Assembly: GCA_029778535.1 (NCBI GenBank)
Contig: JAKOQB010000182.1
Span: 1 to 37,800, forward strand
DNA length: 37,800 nt
Reading direction: 5' to 3'
From: Pseudomonadota bacterium
GTDB lineage: Bacteria > Pseudomonadota > Gammaproteobacteria > Burkholderiales > Burkholderiaceae_F
Shown: positions 35,211 through 37,800 of the stretch, piece after piece
Layout: each line of letters starts with the position of its first letter
How positions within the stretch are numbered: the stretch's first letter is position 1
Translations under genes and position numbers: made by a program
Notes under the pieces: generated by a model
Told to the model about the DNA's origin: nothing
The model's input: only the letters and a program-made list of their open reading frames with translations
Databases searched by the model: none

Positions 35211-35701
35211 TGCCTTCGACGCGCGCGAAGAATCCACCGACGATTCTTCAGCGCGCGGTCGCCGCGCTCGCCCGGCGCGAGCACAGCCGCGCCGAGCTGG
35301 CGCGCAAGCTGACCCGCTACCTGGCCGAGAGCGACGATCCGACAGCGATCGATGCCGTGCTCGACCAACTCGAAGCCAAGGGCATGCTGTCCGATGAGCG
35401 CTTCGCCGGTGCGCTGGCGCGCACGCGCGGCGCGAGCTTCGGCGCGGCGCGCATCCGGCAGGAACTGTGCCAGCGCGGCGTCGCCCCCGAGCTGATCCGG
35501 AAATCCACAGATGCACTGAAGCAGACCGAGTTCGAACGCGCACGGGACGTGTGGCGCCGGAAGTTCGGCACGATGCCGCGCGACGAAGCGCAGCGCGCGA
35601 AGCAGATGCGCTTCCTGACCGCGCGCGGCTTTTCCGTTGACGTGGTGTTGCGCGTGATCAAGGACAGACCACGCCGCAGCGAGTCGGGCGACGACGCCTG
35701 A
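35210..35701 (+). CDS. recX: RecA regulator RecX
   Basis: The protein has 163 residues. RecX binds the RecA filament groove and limits its activity. The helical repeats are visible: LARREHSRAELARKL near 20-35, LDQLEAKGMLSDERFAGALARTR at 51-73, GAARIRQELCQRGVAPELI at 78-96, and a third repeat with KQMRFLTARGFSVDVVLRVI. The ATG at 35210 shares its A with the stop of the small RecA-tail frame (TGATG), so translation is probably coupled. It is 133 bp downstream of recA on the same transcript. Confidence 0.92.
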   Translation: MPSTRAKNPPTILQRAVAALARREHSRAELARKLTRYLAESDDPTAIDAVLDQLEAKGMLSDERFAGALARTRGASFGAARIRQELCQRGVAPELIRKSTDALKQTEFERARDVWRRKFGTMPRDEAQRAKQMRFLTARGFSVDVVLRVIKDRPRRSESGDDA

Positions 35702-35738
35702 ACGGCGCCGGCCGCGCCCGCCTGATAACATCCCGCTC

Positions 35739-35768
35739 GCCGGGCGACCGCGCTGCCCGGCTTTTTTT
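35739..35768 (+). terminator. Intrinsic terminator after recX
   Basis: GCCGGGC at 35739-35745 pairs with GCCCGGC at 35755-35761 around a nine-base loop and is followed by seven T residues (35762-35768). It is the clearest rho-independent terminator in the window and ends the recA-recX transcript. Confidence 0.9.
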
Positions 35769-35785
35769 CGTTGTTCCGATCGCGC

Positions 35786-36364
35786 ATGCCCGACGCTCCC
35801 GGCCGCCGCCATGTCCACACGCGCACGATCCGCGTCGATGCCTACGTGCGCGAAGATGGCCTGTGGGACCTCGAGGCCGAACTGATCGACTCCAAGTACA
35901 AGGACTTCACCCTCGCCACCGGCGTGCGCAAGGTCGGCGAGCCGGTGCATCAGATGACGGTCCGCGTCACGATCGACACGCATCTCACCGTCGTCGCCGC
36001 GGACGCGACATCGACCTGGACCCCATATCCGGGCCACTGCGAGACGATTACGCCGGACTATCGGCAGCTGGTGGGACTGAACCTCGTGAAGGACTTCCGG
36101 CGCCACGTCCGCGAGCGGCTCGGCGGCGTGCGCGGCTGCACGCACCTGACGGAACTGACCGGCGTGCTGCCGAGCGCGGCGGTGCAGGCGTTCGCCAACG
36201 AGGTCTATCAGGCGCGCGATGTCGCGCATCCGGAGCACTACACCGACGATCGCAAGCCGTTCCAGATCGATCGCTGTCATGCGCTGCGATCCGACGGCGC
36301 GGCCGTTGCGAAGTTCTATCCACGCTGGCATCGTGCCGGCGATGCCAAGCCAGACAGCAACTGA
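35786..36364 (+). CDS. DUF2889 family protein
   Basis: The protein has 192 residues from ATG 35786; a TTG 15 bases upstream is a weaker option inside the terminator flank. It matches the pattern I associate with DUF2889: HTRTIRVDAYVREDGLWDLEAELIDSK, VHQMTVRVTIDTHLTV, then GCTHLTELTGVLP. There is no signal peptide or membrane segment. The function is not known to me. The gene regularly lies between recX and sucC in Burkholderiales. It is separated from recX by a strong terminator and is 12 bp upstream of sucC, so it probably shares the sucC promoter region. Confidence 0.85.
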   Translation: MPDAPGRRHVHTRTIRVDAYVREDGLWDLEAELIDSKYKDFTLATGVRKVGEPVHQMTVRVTIDTHLTVVAADATSTWTPYPGHCETITPDYRQLVGLNLVKDFRRHVRERLGGVRGCTHLTELTGVLPSAAVQAFANEVYQARDVAHPEHYTDDRKPFQIDRCHALRSDGAAVAKFYPRWHRAGDAKPDSN

Positions 36365-36376
36365 AGAGAGTCGCGC

Positions 36377-37540
36377 ATGAAGATCCACGAATACCAGGGC
36401 AAGGAAATCCTGCGTCGCTACGGGGTCGCGGTGCCGCGCGGCTTCCCGTGCTTCTCCGTCGACGAGGCGGTCGACGCGGCCAAGAAACTCGGCGGGCCCG
36501 TCTGGGTGGTCAAGGCGCAGATCCACGCCGGCGGGCGCGGCAAGGGCGGCGGGGTGAAGCTCGCGCGCTCGCTCGACGAGGTGCGCAGGAACGCCTCCGC
36601 GATCCTCGGCATGCAGCTCGTCACCCATCAGACCGGGCCACAGGGGCAGAAGGTCAAGCGCCTGCTGATCGAAGAGGGCGCCGACATCCGCAAGGAACTG
36701 TACGTCGGCATGGTCGTCGACCGCGCCACGCAGCGCGTCGCGCTGATGGCCTCCAGCGAAGGCGGCATGGACATCGAGGAGGTCGCCGCGCACACGCCGG
36801 AGAAGATCCACAAGGTCTTCATCGATCCGGCCACGGGGCTGAAGGACGCCGAGGCCGACGATGTGGCCGTCAAGATCGGCGTGCCGGCCGCGAGCGTGCC
36901 TGCCGCGCGTTCGTCGCTGCAAGGGCTGTACAAGGCATTCTGGGAGTGCGATGCGTCGCTCGCCGAGATCAACCCGCTGATCCTCACCGGCGATGGCCGC
37001 GTGGTCGCGCTCGACGCGAAGATGAACTTCGACTCCAACGCGCTTTTTCGCCATCCGGACATCGTCGCGCTGCGCGACCTCGACGAGGAAGATCCGGCGG
37101 AGGTCGAGGCGTCGAAATACGACCTGTCCTACATCCAGCTCGACGGCGACATCGGCTGCCTCGTCAACGGCGCGGGCCTGGCAATGGCGACGATGGACGT
37201 GATCAAGCTCTACGGCGGCGAACCGGCCAACTTTCTCGACGTCGGCGGCGGCGCGACCGCGGACAAGGTCACCGAGGCGTTCAAGATCATGCTGCGCAAC
37301 CCGAAGCTGGCGGCGATCCTGGTGAACATCTTCGGCGGCATCATGCGCTGCGACGTGATCGCCGAGGGCGTGGTCACCGCGTCGCGCGCGGTCGGTCTGA
37401 AGGTGCCGCTGGTGGTACGGATGAAAGGCACGAACGAGGAGCTCGGCAAGAAGATCCTCGCCGATTCCGGCCTGCCGATCATCGCGGCCGACACCATGGC
37501 GGACGCCGCGCAGCGCGTGGTCGCCGCGGCGAAGCGGTGA
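36377..37540 (+). CDS. sucC: Succinyl-CoA synthetase beta subunit
   Basis: The protein has 387 residues. It is the ATP-grasp subunit that, with SucD, makes ATP or GTP from succinyl-CoA in the citric acid cycle. [17 protein letters not shown] is the family N-terminus. [19 protein letters not shown] binds nucleotide, [13 protein letters not shown] holds a metal ligand, and [17 protein letters not shown] with [16 protein letters not shown] forms the CoA ligase part. It is intact. sucD normally follows directly; here a REP-like palindrome and a GIY-YIG nuclease gene start within 35 bp of the stop. Confidence 0.96.
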   Translation: MKIHEYQGKEILRRYGVAVPRGFPCFSVDEAVDAAKKLGGPVWVVKAQIHAGGRGKGGGVKLARSLDEVRRNASAILGMQLVTHQTGPQGQKVKRLLIEEGADIRKELYVGMVVDRATQRVALMASSEGGMDIEEVAAHTPEKIHKVFIDPATGLKDAEADDVAVKIGVPAASVPAARSSLQGLYKAFWECDASLAEINPLILTGDGRVVALDAKMNFDSNALFRHPDIVALRDLDEEDPAEVEASKYDLSYIQLDGDIGCLVNGAGLAMATMDVIKLYGGEPANFLDVGGGATADKVTEAFKIMLRNPKLAAILVNIFGGIMRCDVIAEGVVTASRAVGLKVPLVVRMKGTNEELGKKILADSGLPIIAADTMADAAQRVVAAAKR

Positions 37541-37543
37541 GGT

Positions 37544-37570
37544 GTCATTCCCGCGCAAGCGGGAATCCAG
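37544..37570. repeat. REP-like palindrome, third copy
   Basis: A 27-base unit starting GTCATTCCCGC and ending GGGAATCCAG, with an eight-pair stem around a four-base loop (37547-37566). It matches the units at 30899-30925 and 30941-30967. It starts four bases after the sucC stop and ends four bases before the GIY-YIG start codon. Confidence 0.88.
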
Positions 37571-37573
37571 CCG

Positions 37574-37800
37574 ATGCTCGACCGGAGCTACCACGTTTAC
37601 TTGCTGGCGAGCCGGCGTAACGGAACTTTGTATGTCGGCGTGCCAAACGACCTCATCCGGCGCGTGTGGGAGCACAAGCAGGACTTGGCTGAAGGCTTCA
37701 CGAAGGAATACGGCGTCAAGCAGCTCGTGTGGTACGAGCAAACGGAAAGCATCGATTCCGCGATTCAGCGAGAGAAACAGATCAAGAAGTGGAATCGAGC
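37574..37800 (+). CDS. GIY-YIG nuclease superfamily protein, 3' end outside the window
   Basis: The first 75 codons are visible. The GIY-YIG fold is clear: [17 protein letters not shown] supplies the two catalytic-core tyrosine strands (the YLL and YVG variants of GIY and YIG), [10 protein letters not shown] the conserved arginine helix, and [22 protein letters not shown] the acidic and Lys-rich helix. This is the stand-alone short GIY-YIG type whose cellular role is not established. The ATG 37574 is used, but the frame is open back through the REP palindrome to the sucC stop ([10 protein letters not shown]), so other starts are possible. Confidence 0.85.
   Translation, partial: MLDRSYHVYLLASRRNGTLYVGVPNDLIRRVWEHKQDLAEGFTKEYGVKQLVWYEQTESIDSAIQREKQIKKWNR

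Noticed and set aside
34901..37741. A 946-codon open frame on the minus strand opposite recX, DUF2889 and sucC
   Set aside because: It lies antisense to well-identified genes, and its translation is compositionally odd (Arg/Ala/His/Asp-rich) with no family signature. Long antisense frames are expected at this GC content.

Overview
This window looks like chromosomal housekeeping DNA from a high-GC betaproteobacterium, most likely Burkholderiales or a close relative. The support is very GC-rich coding sequence with many ATGA/GTGA gene overlaps, and gene orders I associate with that group: dusB-fis-purH-ruvCAB, miaB-phoH-ybeY-corC-lnt-glyQ-glyS, and recA-recX-DUF2889-sucC. No phage, plasmid, CRISPR array or large genomic island is visible. 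The accessory signal consists of small elements slipped into these conserved operons.

Layout. 1-224 is the 3' end of a class C group II intron (maturase tail plus domains V and VI). 259-5125 (minus) holds a methyltransferase and a tonB-exbB-exbD-exbD-TPR energy-transduction operon. 5294-12723 (minus) runs ubiH, dusB, fis, purH, an AbrB/MazF-type toxin-antitoxin pair, ruvC, ruvA, ruvB and a small conserved gene. murU and amgK (minus, 12720-14546) recycle peptidoglycan sugars. They are divergent from the plus-strand envelope operon lptD-surA-pdxA-rsmA (14615-20009). gloA converges on rsmA. A long minus-strand run follows from 30841 down to 20508: miaB, phoH, ybeY, corC, a small membrane protein, lnt, glyQ, glyS, plsC and a YgjP-like metalloprotein. 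A small periplasmic protein gene and a CAT-anticodon tRNA gene lie at 30997-31394, then a TctD/TctE-type two-component system (31466-33835, minus). recA (with a strong tandem LexA-box promoter), recX, a DUF2889 gene and sucC run on the plus strand from 34024. The window ends inside a GIY-YIG nuclease gene.

How it fits together. Three functional themes recur. DNA repair is represented by RuvABC, RecA and RecX. Outer-membrane biogenesis and cell-wall recycling are represented by LptD, SurA, AmgK, MurU, Lnt and PlsC. Translation and RNA maturation are represented by GlyQS, MiaB, DusB, YbeY, RsmA and the tRNA.

Points most worth following up: (1) the recA-recX junction carries a second, diverged copy of the RecA C-terminal tail whose stop codon overlaps the recX start, suggesting past recA replacement or partial duplication; (2) a toxin-antitoxin module with its own sigma70-like promoter sits between purH and ruvC, and the toxin gene overlaps ruvC; (3) a REP-like palindrome plus a GIY-YIG nuclease gene directly follow sucC, where sucD would be expected; (4) three intergenic gaps are filled by different seven-base tandem repeats, one of which supplies the probable pdxA start codon; (5) two LexA boxes stand exactly 21 bp apart over the recA promoter. 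I did not find a convincing wholly new multi-gene system. No gene-free stretch exceeds 300 bases.
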